Counted from the first letter of the stretch, positions 1 through 12,375 are shown. The stretch is 64,000 nt of DNA from Symbiotaphrina buchneri (GCA_001599915.1 BCIG01000033.1:208727-272726); one strand, 5' to 3'. Notes: generated by a model from the sequence alone, not told the origin. A program made the numbers and translations.

Positions 1-1323
1 GCAGCTCGTAAATTGGAGGAAATACCTGGACTTTGAGGAAATCGAGGGAGATTACTCAAGGATTGTGTTCTTATATGAACGGTGTTTGGTGACTTGCGCA
101 TACTACGACGAGTTCTGGTTACGGTACTCTCGCTGGATGTATGCACAGGAGGGTAAGGAGGAGGAAGTCCGGAACATCTACATACGTGCAAGCGCAATTT
201 ACTGTCCGATCTCACGACCCGCCGTCCGCCTTCACTATGCCTATTTCGAGGAAACATGTGGACGTATCGACGTTGCTCAGGCAATTCATGAGGCGATCTT
301 ACTCAATCTTCCAGGTCACATCGAAACAATTGTGTCCTGGGCCAACCTGCAACGTCGCCACGGAGGACTCGACGCAGCTATTGAGATCTACAAGGCACAG
401 ATAGATTCTTCTGCTTGTGACATCTATGCTAGAGCTGCTCTTGTTGCCGAGTGGGCACGACTGTTGTGGAAGATCAAGGGCGCTCCGGAAGAGGCACGCC
501 AAGTTTTTCAAAAGAACCAGCACTGGTATTTGGACAGCCGTGCATTCTGGATCAACTACCTTAACTTCGAACTTGAGCAACCAACAAGTGCTGAAACTGA
601 GCCTACCCAGTATGCAAGGATTAAGCAGGTCATTACTGACATCCGACGCAAGAGCCATTTGCCGCCTTTGACTGTCAAAGATCTCACTCATTACTACATG
701 GTGTATCTCTTGGAAAGAGGCTCTACAGAGGCTGCAAAGGAGTATCTGACACTGGACAAGGAGGTGAATGGGTACGTACATTTTTTCAACTTCTGCCCTG
801 ACCCCGCCCTTCTCTTCTTGCGTGTACTGCTCACCCAGCATTCCTTCCTGCTTGTCGTTTCGGTACCTTTCCATATTAGGCCTCGGCGTATGCCTTGGAC
901 GACATTGAAGGCTGCCGTTGCTGCCTTGCGGCTGCTTCGCCGCTGTCTATTGCCATTGGTCGGCCAGTGGCCAGGCTCTTATTGTAGCCTTGCCGGCAAA
1001 GTGTCACCCGCAAACATACTTTCCATATCAACCGACTGGCACCATCATACGTTATCCATATTTCTGGCACCGGGACTCTTCTTCTCTTCCCGCCCTCACT
1101 ACGTTCCATGAACTGACTTTGATATACTTGCAGCCCGTTCTCTGTGCAAAGCACGAATAAGACCAAGCTAGCCGAAGATGGCAATGAAATGACCACAAAC
1201 CGTCGCCTTTTGTCGGAGAACGGCCACCCAGGCGTAGAGGTAGATGAAGCGGCGATACGGAGAGGAGAAAACATCTACAACAAATACTACCAGCAGCAAG
1301 GCGAACAGCCCGTACCTGTTTAA
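1..1323 (+). CDS. PRP39: Pre-mRNA splicing factor PRP39, 5' end cut off by the window
   Basis: This is the C-terminal part (about 319 residues) of the U1 snRNP protein Prp39, which helps U1 bind 5' splice sites. The reading frame is open from base 2, so the start lies upstream of the window. The exons are 1-771 and 1134-1323. The sequence is a run of HAT (half-a-TPR) helices with spaced Trp/Tyr/Ala positions, such as WRKYLDFEE, FWLRYSRWM and FWINYLNFELE. The junction gives EVNG followed by PFSVQ, the order I recall in fungal Prp39. The charged tail ends IYNKYYQQQ. The 362-bp intron is long for this window, but it ends in a good branch site (AACTGAC) and TTGCAG. A second exon hidden inside it cannot be excluded. 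Confidence 0.85.
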
Positions 1324-2024
1324 TGGACAAGTGAGCACTCATTCGGCTGGACGTATTATGCAAAGCTAACTCCCCTTTAGCTTCAAACTCATGAGATACC
1401 AGGAAAAGTTTCAGTGTAATCTTCCATTCTCCCTTGCATCCCTACTCCGCCGTCATGCCCATCCCCACAGGGGCTTTGGACGTCGGCCATTGGCTCTATG
1501 CTGTTCATGAACATTCTTGTGCCTTTCTACGAAGTTTGCATTCGCTCCATACTGTTTCAAAAGCTGTAGATACATCTCAGGCTCTATCTAGCATAACATG
1601 CAATAAAATGACCTGAAGACATTCTCTGTCTTTCCAAGTTGCTATCCAGCTTCGTTACTATATGTTCTCGGCATCTTTAGTCCGCCCGGCTGTGACTCTA
1701 GCAAGAGCAGGTCTGAAAAAGATGGAGACACCACTCTCCTGTCCCGGCCTGGCCCGCTTGTCCGGAGACAGGTTCCAAGCCCGAGCAGAAGGGAGTGATA
1801 ATTGATCTTGCGCTTCGTGCACAATGCACTTCACTTAGTGATCTGCCAACAATGGGAGCGATGTTGGAGACGTTTTGATCTGTCCAGTAGCGCTATGTCG
1901 AAGACGAAAGAAAGCCAAGTCCATGGACCGTGATAACTTGAGAAGAATAACGATTAAAGAGGAGAGTACGCTATGCATTGACGCCACCAATGCAAATGCG
2001 GGATATAGATACAAGATGCAACAC
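1324..2024. other. Intergenic, between convergent genes
   Basis: About 700 bp between the stops of PRP39 and CYM1, holding the two 3' untranslated regions. Only short ORFs without recognisable motifs occur here. I see no RNA gene or repeat. Confidence 0.6.
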
Positions 2025-5000
2025 CTACTCTACAGACTCGTCGGCCAATCCAATATCTTTGATGATCCAGCCATCAGATTCCTTCACCCACTCCTTCTTT
2101 TCTCCAAGTATGGCCAGATTAGCTCTTTCGAAGCCATCGACCAGGTAGTTTTGCGCGGCATCTTTGACATCTGAGGTGTTAACATCCAACAGTTCTTCCC
2201 GCCTCTTTTGCTGCATCTCCTCATCGACGCCGGAGAGGAAACGCGTCATGCCTTCCTCGCTGACGGACTCCGGGGCATCAATGCTCTGGAATACACTCAG
2301 CTTTGCCTCTTCAATGTCTCTGTTTGTCCAATCATTATCCCTTGCCCAAGTCCCCGATTCCTGCATGATCTTCATCGTATTTTGCGGATTCGGATCACGG
2401 TAGCTGTAGAAGCCGAACAAACCACCAAGACCACGTGAGTAAGCTCCTCCACCATATGCGCCACCTTTCTCACGGATTTCATGATGTAGATGCTTATGCG
2501 TCAAGAGTTGGGCAAGGATCTGCAGGTGCGCACCTGAAGGGTCGACATAAGGGACCGTAGGAATAGCAAGGCCTGAATAATAGACCTGATATGGTAGCGC
2601 AAAGAAGCTTTTCGCATTCCTTGGATAGGTGGACTGCGGAGCGTCCGGTGCTGGAGGAGCCTGTTTGGGTAGCGTCTCCAGGAAGTTTTGCAGCAATCGT
2701 TGGTTCTCAGTTGCACTTTCGAGACCACAGGTGATTGCAGCCCTCATGCTGGTACCGCCCGAAAGAGCAAACGATTGAATCGCTTTCAGCTTCGATATCA
2801 CGTCTGCAAGGCCTTCCTCCGAACTTCGCCGGGCAAGGCTTGTGATAAGCTGGACCTGTGTCAATCCGCCAATCTCCTCATCCAAACGTGCCTGGGGGGT
2901 AAGCCCAGCCGAAGCGAAACGGCGGGCGTAGGAATGTCCGGCCTCGGCGATTGCATTTACTGCTCCGCTTGCACTGGTCTGCAACAGCTGCCTGATTTTG
3001 CTCTCTACCTCAGGTCCGTCAAAGTCCGTCTCGACAACCAAAGTGCGCAGTAATTCGTACATCGCTGGTACATTGCGATCGAGTGCGTACCCAGAAAACA
3101 CAAGGCCCTCAGAGCACTCTTGGAGGTTCATCGGCGACGTCGACGAGTGATACCCGAGTCTGACCCCACCCGTCTTCAATTTGATCAGATCCTCTAGCTG
3201 CTCCATAGTTTGATGTTTTGTACCCAGTCTCATGATTGCATCTGTGAAAAGCGGTATAAACATTCGCAGCTCATCCGGCAATTGCTGAAAGGTATTCACT
3301 GCGCGAAAATATGTAAGGCCATTGGTCGGCGCCTCTCTCCATTGGACTTTGACGTCCCCAACAACACTGTCACGAACTTCTTTCTTATCTTTCCGCCGAG
3401 GAATGTCGGACACATGCAACGTCGGTAGACAACTCAGATCTTGATTACGAGCCTTCTCTTGCAATTCAAGCAGCTCAAGCTCACGTTCCTCAAGTTGCCG
3501 TCGTGCTTCCCCCTCATCGCCCACCTCTTTGACATAATTGGAAATCTTGGATGATAACCTTTCAGCTTCTTCTTGTACCAACTCTTCAGTGAAAGTCGGC
3601 GAGGGTACCATGGTAAAAGTGAATGTGCGGTCATTCAATAGGAACTGTTCCAGCAGGCCTTCTAGGTAGTCCGGTTGAGCATACCGGCCTTTGAATGCAG
3701 AGACAACATCATCCCAGGCCAAGGCATCAAATGGATCAACGCCGTTAAACCAGCCAGGCTTCAAACGCTGCATCAGGCCCATACCAAAGCTCGCAGTCTT
3801 GTGTTTGAGTCCAAGCTCCAGCTGGTGTAGCATACCTTCAACTTTCTGCTTCTCAAACCCCTTCACCTTGACAGAATGCAGTGTCTTAGTTATGGCTTCT
3901 GCAACCTTGGGGACGTCCTCTTCTCTGACACCCGTTAGACCGATTGAGAATATGCCGGTCTTTCCGGAAGTGTCGAAACCGGTGTTAGGACTGAAGTCCG
4001 CACCCAAGCCAGCTTCTATGAGGTTTTGATAGAGAGGCGAACCGTAGCCATCCAGCAATAATGAAGCCACAACGCCCAAGGAGAATGACTCTAAGACGTT
4101 GGCAGTGTCTCCCATGAGCCACGAGACCGACATCTTGTGTTGCATGTCCCTATCCATAAGGGGATCGATAGGGCCTTGAACCGTAACACTTTTCGGACCT
4201 TCCGCCAAAGAAATCGGTTGCCTGATCTCTTTGTCCCCTTCAATCCTACCGAAGGCATCCAGAGTCTTCGAAACCTCTCGAAGATGATCCGCAAGAGGCA
4301 GGTCTCCGTAGGTGAAGAGTTTCGCATTACTGGGATGGTAATGCTCCGAGTGAAACCGCTTTAGCTGTTCGTGTGTCAAGTCGGTTATCCTTTGTGGATC
4401 GCCACCAGAGTTATGTATGGACGGAAATATATGGTCTTGGAAACGTATATAGAATAGATAGCTGGCGTCGGACATTTGCCCCTTCATCTCATTGTACACC
4501 ACCCCTTTGAAAACTAGATTACTACCACTCTGCGCAGTATTTTGCTCTCCCGCGGCTATGAGCGGGTTCTCAGGACCGATGCGCCATCCTTCCTGGTTGA
4601 AATCGCCGAGTTTGAGTAGGGGATGAAGAGTAGCATCCAGATAAACAGACATTAGGTTCCTGAAGTCTTGCGGGTTGGTGGTAGCGAAAGGGTAAGTAGT
4701 GTGATCTGAGGAAGTAAAAGCGTTCATGAAGTTGGAAAGTGATCGTGGAAGCATCTTAAAGAAAGGGTCTCGAATAGGATACCTGCGATATATCGAGTCA
4801 ACAACCATTGCGACAAACGGACTAAATGCGCTAACTTCTCACTTCCACACAGGGTGGTATGTTCCAAGATATGAGGTACACCTGTGTCATCCGGGGGATT
4901 AGTCTTAAATCCAATCGAGAAGACATTATTCTTGTCATCTCTGGCAATATGCAGGTAATCCGCGCCTGTCTTATCGTGTTGCAGATGGAGGGCAGTGAGC

Positions 5001-5203
5001 TCAAGCTCCGGAACATGCTTCATGCGCTTCATGGTAAACCCATGAAGCTGCTCCCCCGGCTTCGGGTACTGTGCCGTGTCGGTCACAGTAGCATAACCGC
5101 GCCGGGTTGACAGCTTGGTAGGCAGCTGCCATCCTGACGACCATTGGAGCACTCGAGAGCAACTGCTACCGTGACATGGCCATCTTCGCGATGCCCGGAG
5201 CAT
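2025..5203 (-). CDS. CYM1: Mitochondrial presequence protease (PreP, M16C metallopeptidase)
   Basis: A zinc metallopeptidase of about 1041 residues, the usual size for Cym1/PreP, which degrades cleaved targeting peptides in the mitochondrial matrix. Exon 1 is 4837-5203 less one base (it ends at 4836) and exon 2 is 2025-4782. The 53-bp intron has a GTTAGC donor, and splicing restores [13 protein letters not shown], a hallmark of the family. Residues 1-35 are rich in Arg and Ser with no acidic residue, as in a matrix targeting signal. The inverted zinc motif HILEH is at about residues 111-115. The downstream acidic segment [11 protein letters not shown] supplies the third zinc ligand in the family. 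The gene is divergent to the taxilin gene across about 900 bp. Confidence 0.95.
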
Positions 5204-6113
5204 CGTCGACCGGAGTGACGACGTCGGGATGTGGCCCGGAGCAGCTACAGAGTACTACTGTAAGTAACTCCGCAAAGCACACTCAAACGTCCTTCAGGTA
5301 AACGGGTGAGGAAGAAAATGAGAAGGATACAGCGCAGATTCAAAGGTCGATGAAGATGAGCACGAGGTACAGCATACGAGGACGAGAAGGCAAAACTAGC
5401 GGAAGAATGATTGGTTCTAAGCTGCTTTACCCGAGCAAAGCCGAACAGGTAACCCGCTTTAGTTTAAAGGAGCAGTGCCGAAGGCGAATCAGAAGACGAT
5501 TACAGCATCACCAGAATCCTTGCTGCCTTAGCCCAACTTGTCGGTCCTGAGTTGTGTAATTCCTTTTTGACACTTTTCCTTCGTTTTTGCGCAATATCCG
5601 TAGGACTAAGAAGCCGTTCTTTCTGACAGGAGGTGGTCATCAGTCAGATCGACGGCGGATGGGAATAGTTACGCTGCGGGACGACGGAGCCCTAGTTCAA
5701 CTTGCCGAGACGTGTGAGACGAGCCTGGAAATCTCCTCTACGCCGGCCAAAATAACGTCCCCCTCCCTCCTTTAAGTCCACCGCCATCCGGCACGAGACA
5801 GCATTTGCCCAAATTAACCAACGCAAACGAGAACCCCGAGGTCTGGCATTCACCATCACCGCGCTCGACAACTTTACCCACCAGTAATCGACAAATTGGG
5901 ACCCGTTTCCGAGCAGAGACCCATCGTCCAATCACGGCAACTTGATCTTGGATCCGAAGAAGATCTGGCATCCTGGTGCAGATGAATCCCCGAAGATTCT
6001 ACCCGACCTAGAGCTGTTTGGACTTCGACATTTGTACAGTATCGAACATTCTGAGTCTGCCACGCAGGGCCCCCGGACAAGGCCAACTGTAGGACGGGCG
6101 TTACTGCTTGACC
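5204..6113. promoter_or_regulatory. Divergent upstream region of CYM1 and the taxilin gene
   Basis: About 900 bp lie between two start codons that point away from each other, so it must hold both promoters and 5' untranslated regions. No convincing TATA box or known operator was recognised. Short ORFs here look spurious. Confidence 0.5.
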
Positions 6114-7869
6114 ATGTCGGCCGCTGTAGCTCCACAGCAGTCTGCGCCGATGAGCTCCCGCTCGTCGTCGATGACCAGTGGGACACCTTCTGCCGGCAAC
6201 ATGGCCACTCATCCCGATGGAGCTGCTCCTGATCATCATGCACCGAATGTCGCGCAGCCGCCTCCGCCGGCCTCCAAGAAAGCCAAGGCGAAGAAAGCGG
6301 CCGATCCGAATGAGACATCAAAGCTGCTAGCCGCAAAGATCTCGCAACTGGAATCCGATGCTGCTGGGGAGAAGGACCAAGAGCTTGAGATAGGTACGTG
6401 GGGTCATTCACAAATGGGGCTTTGAAGTCACATTTCGCGCTGCATGGATACTTCCCTCTCATCGAGGTCATTATTGGACAACGTTGGATTTTATGCTGAT
6501 GCTTTGGCCTTTTCTGCGACTATACAGAGCGCGAAGTCAAGAAAGCAAACCGTGATCTATCGAACTTGCTCTCGACGATCGAGTCACCCCTCTCCCGTTT
6601 GGAAGCAGTCCAGAGAAAGTATTCCGAGCTATTGGCAGATATGAGGAGACTTGACCGTGAGCATACGAAAAGTAAGAAGCGGGCAGATCAGTTGCAGAAA
6701 GAGAAGGATCAGAGCAGGACGGAGTTAAACAAGACATTCAGCATGAAGGAGAAGCTGGAGAAGCTCTGCCGAGAGCTGACGAGAGAGAACAAGAAAATGA
6801 AGGTCCGTCTTTCTGCAATAGAGGTTGCATATTCGCTTGCGGCAAGAGACTGATGACACTTGGATATCTAGGATGAATATAAGAAGCTCGAAGACACCGA
6901 AAAGAGGAACAGGGAAGGGCTCAATGAGAAGTTCGGCAACCTGCTGTTCGATGTGCAGGGTCTTGTCATTGAGAGAGAAAACCCTGGGGAGCAGAAGTTG
7001 AACATGGAGACAGACGAAATGTGCGATAACTCGTCACTCATAAAAGGACGGTAATATTGACGGTGTGTAGGTTCCGGGCGAAGTTCAAATCACTAGTCGA
7101 GCAGTATGAGTACCGGGAGCAGCAGTTCAACGCTCTTCTGCGAACCAAGGAGCTGGAAGTCCAGCACCACTTAGCACGTTATGAGCATCAGAAGAAGATT
7201 GCAGAACAGGAAATCGCCCGCTCACGTGCTTTAAGTGCTCAAGTGTCGACATTCTCCCAAACGGAAACGGAGTTGCGAAGTCAATTGAACATCTACGTGG
7301 AGAAATTCAAACAGGTTTGTCCCCCCCTTGTATCTGAATGATCATAGCTCACTAGACTCCTGAAGGTGGAGGATACGCTTAACAATTCAAACGATCTCTT
7401 CTTGACCTTTCGCAAGGAAATGGAAGAGATGTCCAAGAAAACGAAACGCCTAGAGAAAGAGAACCTAAACTTGACTCGCAAGCACGATTTGACCAATCGT
7501 AATATTCTCGAAATGGCGGAAGAACGTACACGCATCAATAAGGAAATGGAGACCCTCCGCAAGAAGAACGCGAATCTAGAAAAACTGTGCCGAGGTATGC
7601 AAGCGCAGGGTCGTGGTCAGTTGCCAGCGGGGGATCCAGAAGAAGAGGAGGGTACAGAAAGTGAGTACGACTATGAGGAAGAAGATGAGGACGAGGAGGG
7701 CAGCGAAGAGGGGGAATATGACGATGAAACTGAGGAAGAGGCTTTGCAAGCCGCCGGGCAGGGTGTTTCAACATATGGTCCTGTACCGCCGCCTCCACCT
7801 CCGCCGGCCCAAACCATGCAGAATGGTACCGGTAAGGTGAACGGAGAGGTGAATGGAGTGAAGCACTAA
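6114..7869 (+). CDS. Taxilin-family coiled-coil protein
   Basis: A predicted 483-residue protein from exons 6114-6393, 6528-6802, 6872-7020, 7071-7314 and 7366-7869. All four introns keep the frame. The centre (about residues 75-400) is one long heptad-rich coiled coil, with stretches such as EKLCRELTRENKKMK and QYEYREQQFNALLRTKELE that match the taxilin (myosin-like coiled-coil) family. Animal taxilins bind syntaxins and act in vesicle traffic; the role in fungi is unclear. The start is ACC-ATG at 6114, a good initiation context. The C terminus carries a long Glu/Asp tract followed by a run of seven prolines. The N-terminal ~60 residues are Ser/Pro/Ala-rich, and a basic KKAKAKKA patch precedes the coil. 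Confidence 0.9.
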
Positions 7870-8031
7870 CTGCAATCTTGTTTGATACATGTCACATGTG
7901 ACAATGTTTGAATGTTGGCCCAAGTCTTTGCGAGCTCAAGGGCCGTTTTGTTGCCACACCATAGTTTTGGCTTATGTATTCAAAGGGATTGGAGAAGCCC
8001 ATTGCTATGCAGTATGCCATCAGTGAAGCCG

Positions 8032-9078
8032 TTAAAGCTTGCTTTGAGCCGACACATATTGTCCGCACTGCTGCAGCATACCTACTGCCTCCTTAACCAT
8101 ATCTTCAACGATCTGCTTTGCAGGCTTCACATCAGTGATCACGGCGGCCACTTGGCCCATAAGAAAAGGAAAATCCACGTCTGAGCCGTCTTCCATATCC
8201 TTCTCCATAGGCACAATCCCACATTCGGTCAACTCTCTTATCTTCTCAGGCCGTTCCTCCCATTCCTTGATGTACTCGTTCATCCTGACCCTCAAAGGCC
8301 TTCCACTGACCACCAGTGTCCTAAGTGTATCATCGAAGCCGGCAGTCACAACGGCTTCTTTGTGCATTCGACTAGTGCCTGCTTCATCGCTGGCAACGAA
8401 TCTGGTCCCAACCCATACGCCTTGTGCTCCGCTGACTAGAGCGGCTGCCAGACCTCGACCGTCTGAGATGCCACCTGCTGCAACTACAATTGCTTGTGCA
8501 CCAGTCAATGGGCTCTTGTACTTCCTTGCCACATCGACTACAGCTGGTATCAAAATCGAGGTCGGGATGTTCCCCGTATGGCCTCCACCCTCACTGCCCT
8601 GCGCGCAGACAATGTCGACGCCTGCTCGGAGCGCCTTCTCGGCATGCTTCGGCGCGCCCACCATATTCATGACCAATATCCCCGCATCGTGAAGCCGCTT
8701 GATCGTGTTCTGCGGCGGGATCCCGACCGCGCTCACGAACAGCTTCGCGCCCTCCTCGCAAACCACCTCGATCAGCTCATCCAGCTGTCCCTTTGTGTAA
8801 TCGTGGTTCGTCTTTCGGGCGCCGTCGCCGACCTTCGGTAGGGCCAGGTCAACCCCGAATGGGAGGGTGGCATCGGGCAGGAGGGATTTTAGCTCTTTTA
8901 TCATCTCCCGAAGGCGAGCAGGCGTATACCCTAGGCCGCCAATGACTCCTAAACCACCCGCTGATGAGACCGCCGCAGCCAACGGAGCGGTAGATGTGTG
9001 CGCCATGCCCGCTAGTAAAACGGGATGGGTGATCCCCAAGAGCGTGCAGAGCGGAGTTGTGATTGTAGGGAGAGCCAT
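8032..9078 (-). CDS. Nitronate monooxygenase (2-nitropropane dioxygenase family, FMN-dependent)
   Basis: A single-exon gene for 348 residues, the normal length for fungal nitronate monooxygenases, which oxidise toxic alkyl nitronates with O2 and FMN. The N terminus TPLCTLLGITHPVLLAGMA and the glycine-rich SSAGGLGVIGGLGY are typical of the TIM-barrel family. The segment GSEGGGHTGN (about residue 150) contains the catalytic histidine position. AAGGISDGRGLAAAL followed by GVWVGTRFVAS forms the FMN phosphate-binding region. The sequence does not show whether nitronates, propionate-3-nitronate or another substrate is used in the cell. It is on the same strand as the F-box gene upstream, 320 bp apart, and convergent with the taxilin gene. 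Confidence 0.92.
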   Translation of the reverse strand: MALPTITTPLCTLLGITHPVLLAGMAHTSTAPLAAAVSSAGGLGVIGGLGYTPARLREMIKELKSLLPDATLPFGVDLALPKVGDGARKTNHDYTKGQLDELIEVVCEEGAKLFVSAVGIPPQNTIKRLHDAGILVMNMVGAPKHAEKALRAGVDIVCAQGSEGGGHTGNIPTSILIPAVVDVARKYKSPLTGAQAIVVAAGGISDGRGLAAALVSGAQGVWVGTRFVASDEAGTSRMHKEAVVTAGFDDTLRTLVVSGRPLRVRMNEYIKEWEERPEKIRELTECGIVPMEKDMEDGSDVDFPFLMGQVAAVITDVKPAKQIVEDMVKEAVGMLQQCGQYVSAQSKL

Positions 9079-9398
9079 CTTTTATTCAAGCGGCAATGGT
9101 CTGAATAAATACTCAAAGGGCGAGCGAACATCCCATTCAAGCTGATTTCGCTCAGCGCTCGAGCATACATCGCATGGTAGGACGATTCCAAGCTCAGGTC
9201 GATCTCAGTAAGTTAAGGTAGACACCGATGGGATGCGGGGGTTAGCGTAATGCGGGGGAACAAGCCGAGGCACCCGAATGCTTCCAAAAGTTTGCGCTCA
9301 AGCTCCATGGGATACCTTATTGAGCTTGCAATATCAGCAAGGATCAGATTCGCAGTCTCAACTTAAAAGTCAGTCGAAACAATGATGATTCGTCCTCC
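9079..9398. other. Short intergenic region
   Basis: About 320 bp upstream of the nitronate monooxygenase start and downstream of the F-box stop. I see nothing in it beyond its presumed promoter role. Confidence 0.5.
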
Positions 9399-10259
9399 TC
9401 AATGCACTGCGACCGGTCGTTGTAAAAACCCTAATAACCATGCGTCGCCTTTGTCTGTTGCGGCTTCTCGAAGCAATGCCCATCTCCACTGCTCACCGCT
9501 GAGTGTACGACGGCCTTCCCACCAGTCAACAACCTTGTTACTAGAAGCAGCAGCCTCTTCCACTCTCCCAATGTTAGGCCATCGTACGAGTTCAAGGCCG
9601 AGCTTCTTCTCGTCCGCCCTCTGTAGATAGCGCACCAGCCCGCGGGTAAAGCATTCAACGGCTGGTACCATGCGGGCATGGACAGCATCTGAGAATGCAT
9701 GTTCCATATCGTATGCCCCCTCGAACTCGGCTCCGTGCTCCATTAATCGCCCTAATAAGTCCAGTTTGTCCTCGGTCCACGGCGCTTGGAGAAGTCGGGA
9801 CGGTATCTGCGTGCCGCGCGCGAATTCCAGCCTCAGTCTGGCATTGACATATGAGAATCCATATGGTGGCCCGCAATCATCATTCTGCATCTCCCTAGCC
9901 CGTGTAAGAGCAAGCGCTTCCACCTTTTCCAATAGCGGGAGCGTTAACCACTTTTGCCGCAATATGGCATTCTGTAGGCTTGCGCTCCACAAGTGGATCT
10001 CCCAAAGGCCGCCGTATGTCCAACCGTTGCTTATGTTGCGCGGGAAAGAGAACGCGATCAAGCAGAGTTGCTTATACACTGCTTCATTGCTGAGTCTCCG
10101 CCCAATGTGCACCGGGCTCGCCAGCGGTAACTGCAGGTTCCTTGAATGTAAGAAGATCTGCTCCAGTATCTCGGTAGGTAGTAACTCCAATCTCGATAGA
10201 GCATGCGACGGGTTGTGGCATGGCGGTGGTTGACCGAGGCCATTCGTGAGAGAAGACAT
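9399..10259 (-). CDS. F-box domain protein
   Basis: A single-exon gene for 286 residues. Near residue 24 the stretch LELLPTEILEQIFLHS matches the first helix of an F-box, the segment that docks on Skp1 in SCF ubiquitin ligases. The rest resembles the many fungal proteins with an N-terminal F-box and a short, variable substrate-binding part. It has no clear LRR or WD repeats, but Trp/Arg/Leu-rich helices such as LWEIHLWSASLQNAILRQKW. No specific target can be inferred. It is divergent to POL31 across 368 bp. The start at 10259 is the first ATG of the frame and places the F-box at the usual N-terminal position. Confidence 0.75.
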   Translation of the reverse strand: MSSLTNGLGQPPPCHNPSHALSRLELLPTEILEQIFLHSRNLQLPLASPVHIGRRLSNEAVYKQLCLIAFSFPRNISNGWTYGGLWEIHLWSASLQNAILRQKWLTLPLLEKVEALALTRAREMQNDDCGPPYGFSYVNARLRLEFARGTQIPSRLLQAPWTEDKLDLLGRLMEHGAEFEGAYDMEHAFSDAVHARMVPAVECFTRGLVRYLQRADEKKLGLELVRWPNIGRVEEAAASSNKVVDWWEGRRTLSGEQWRWALLREAATDKGDAWLLGFLQRPVAVH

Positions 10260-10485
10260 GGGACGGAAAATGCATCAATAATGTGGTAAAGATTGGTGGA
10301 TAAGAAAGGGAAGCGGGCCGCGTCTCTTTAACTGAGAGCACGCTACAGCCTTAAGGTGACTCCACAATGCGGAGCTTCTGGACTGAACGCTGCTCGGCTG
10401 GGACTGAGTGGGACCGACGACCAACAAGGTTGCGGGGCTTACCGAAGCTTAAATGGACACCCTAGTTAAGTCGGTTAACTGAAAG

Positions 10486-10498
10486 ACGCGGTACGCGT
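10486..10498. promoter_or_regulatory. MluI cell-cycle box (MCB) pair upstream of POL31
   Basis: A perfect ACGCGT lies at 10493-10498 with a near match ACGCGG at 10486-10491, 130-140 bp before the POL31 start. Two further near matches in reverse orientation (CCGCGT) lie at 10318-10323 and 10548-10553. In yeasts ACGCGT is the binding site of MBF (Mbp1-Swi6), which drives G1/S transcription of replication genes. The sites are seen; MBF control here is inferred. Confidence 0.5.
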
Positions 10499-10627
10499 AA
10501 AGGGCACCAGCACCAACGAGGACGAACACGAACGTAAAGTTGCACAACCGCGTCCAATTTGGAATTTTACCGTCTGAACAATCAGAACAAGTCGACTTGT
10601 CGCCGGCGCCCCTCTTGACGGAAGAAG

Positions 10628-12375
10628 ATGGCGGACAAAATGGACCTTGATCGAGAGGATGTGGTAGATCATCTTCTTCGCTCCCCTGCGTGAGTAGCTG
10701 TTTCCGGGAGATCTTTTGATGGCGGCTTACCCTTTGTTCCAGCGACTCTGATTATCCTCCTATAACGCGAACAGCCTCGGCATACAATCCGTTGCACAGC
10801 TATGATCTTGCAAAAGGCGATCAGAAGCATTATCAACAGCAGTTCAGCGACCTTTACTTTCTCCGGCTGACAACACTGAAACCGGCTGTCGAAGCAGTTG
10901 CGGAAGAGGCATGGCAGGGGTTTCAGGTGAGCCAACCTCATGCTTTTCTGAATTCCAGTTGCTCAACTCTTCCTGTTCAGATTGCGGGCGAAACGGTGCG
11001 AAGAGTGGATCGTGTACTCGACGTCCGACAGGGAGAGCTATGTTGGGTCGCTGGGACAGTGTACATGGACATGCCTCTGAAGCCAAATATTCTCGATGAT
11101 ATCTCCAAAGATGTATGCACCCAGCCAAACCCCGCCTTATGCAACTTGGGCTAAATTGATGTGTCTCTCCTGTAGCATTGGATTGCTGCACCACCGCCCC
11201 GCGAAAAGTTCCTTTCTCCCAACGGTTTGGACCAGATCATGCTCGAAGATGATTCCGGTCGCTTACGGCTCACTGGTGCGCAGCTACAAATGGACATGCT
11301 AGTGACCGGCTGTATAATAGCGGTTATGGGGACGGAGAATGCTGCAGGAGATTTTGAAGTTGTGGATATGAAAGTTCCTGATCTACCTCGGCAACCCCAG
11401 CGATGGGAGAGGGACGAGATAGAAGCTGCTACTTCATCTGACCAGAAAGCGTCCAAGGAGGGCAGAACAGCAGAGAGACCCAAGGCTGGGAAGGTCGCCA
11501 TTATCAGTGGCCTTGGCATCAGTGGAGACGAGGCGGAACAGCTGTCAATAGATCTATTGATGGAGTGGCTGCTGGGTGAAGCAGCAGGACCCAGCGACCA
11601 AAAGGATACAGGCCAAATTGCAAGGCTGATCATCGCCGGCAATTCTCTTGCAAACGCTTCGCCGATCCCGGCCCGCGATGAGCTGAACAGAAAGGCTAGC
11701 AAGAAGTATGGTTACGACGCTTCTGCATATAACCCAGCACCAACTGCTCATTTGGACGACTTCCTGGCTTCCCTTCTTCCTTCTATCCCTGTTACACTCC
11801 TCCCGGGAGAGTCAGATCCGGCAAATGTGTCATTACCTCAGCAACCTATACATCCAGCGATGTTACCACGTAGCCGCGCTTACTCTGCCGCGCCTGGGCA
11901 AGGACCTGGCTGTTTTGATTGTGTCACCAATCCTTGGGAGGGAGACATACAGGGCTGGCGGTTCATGGGGACCGGTGGTCAACCTATCGATGACATATAC
12001 AAATACGTCGCCGGGGAGGACAGGCTAGACATGATGGAAAGGCTCATGCGATGGAGATGCGGCGCACCCACCGCACCTGATACACTCTGTAAGTTCCCAT
12101 AAAGGCCATGCTTCAGTTTGGAATCAGGAACTGATCACCGACCAGGGTGTTATCCCTTCCAGGTCAAAGATCAATTTGTCATCGAGGAATGCCCCCACGT
12201 CTATTTCGTCGGAAACCAGCCAAAATACGACACAGCGGTCATTGAAGGGCCTGCGGGGCAGCATGTACGCCTCATTGCATTACCAAAATTTAAGGAAACA
12301 GGAGAGGTTGTCGTACTTGATTTGGAAACATTGGAGCCAGATGTGGTACGATTTGATATCATGTCAGAAGAGTAG
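10628..12375 (+). CDS. POL31: DNA polymerase delta small (B) subunit
   Basis: A predicted 506-residue protein from exons 10628-10689, 10743-10926, 10981-11112, 11176-12088 and 12146-12375. Pol31/Cdc1/p50 is the essential B-subunit that ties catalytic Pol3 to Pol32 and also serves polymerase zeta. The N-terminal YFLRLTTLKPAVEAVAEEAW and the OB-fold segment (VRRVDRVLDVRQGELCWVAGTVY) are family-typical. So is the phosphoesterase-like domain with VAIISGLGIS, SLLPSIPVTLLPGESDPANVSLPQQ, and the tail ECPHVYFVGNQPKYDT. As in all B-subunits the phosphoesterase fold lacks a full set of metal ligands. Every splice junction keeps the frame. Candidate MCB elements lie in the promoter. NAT9 follows on the same strand 165 bp downstream. 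Confidence 0.95.
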
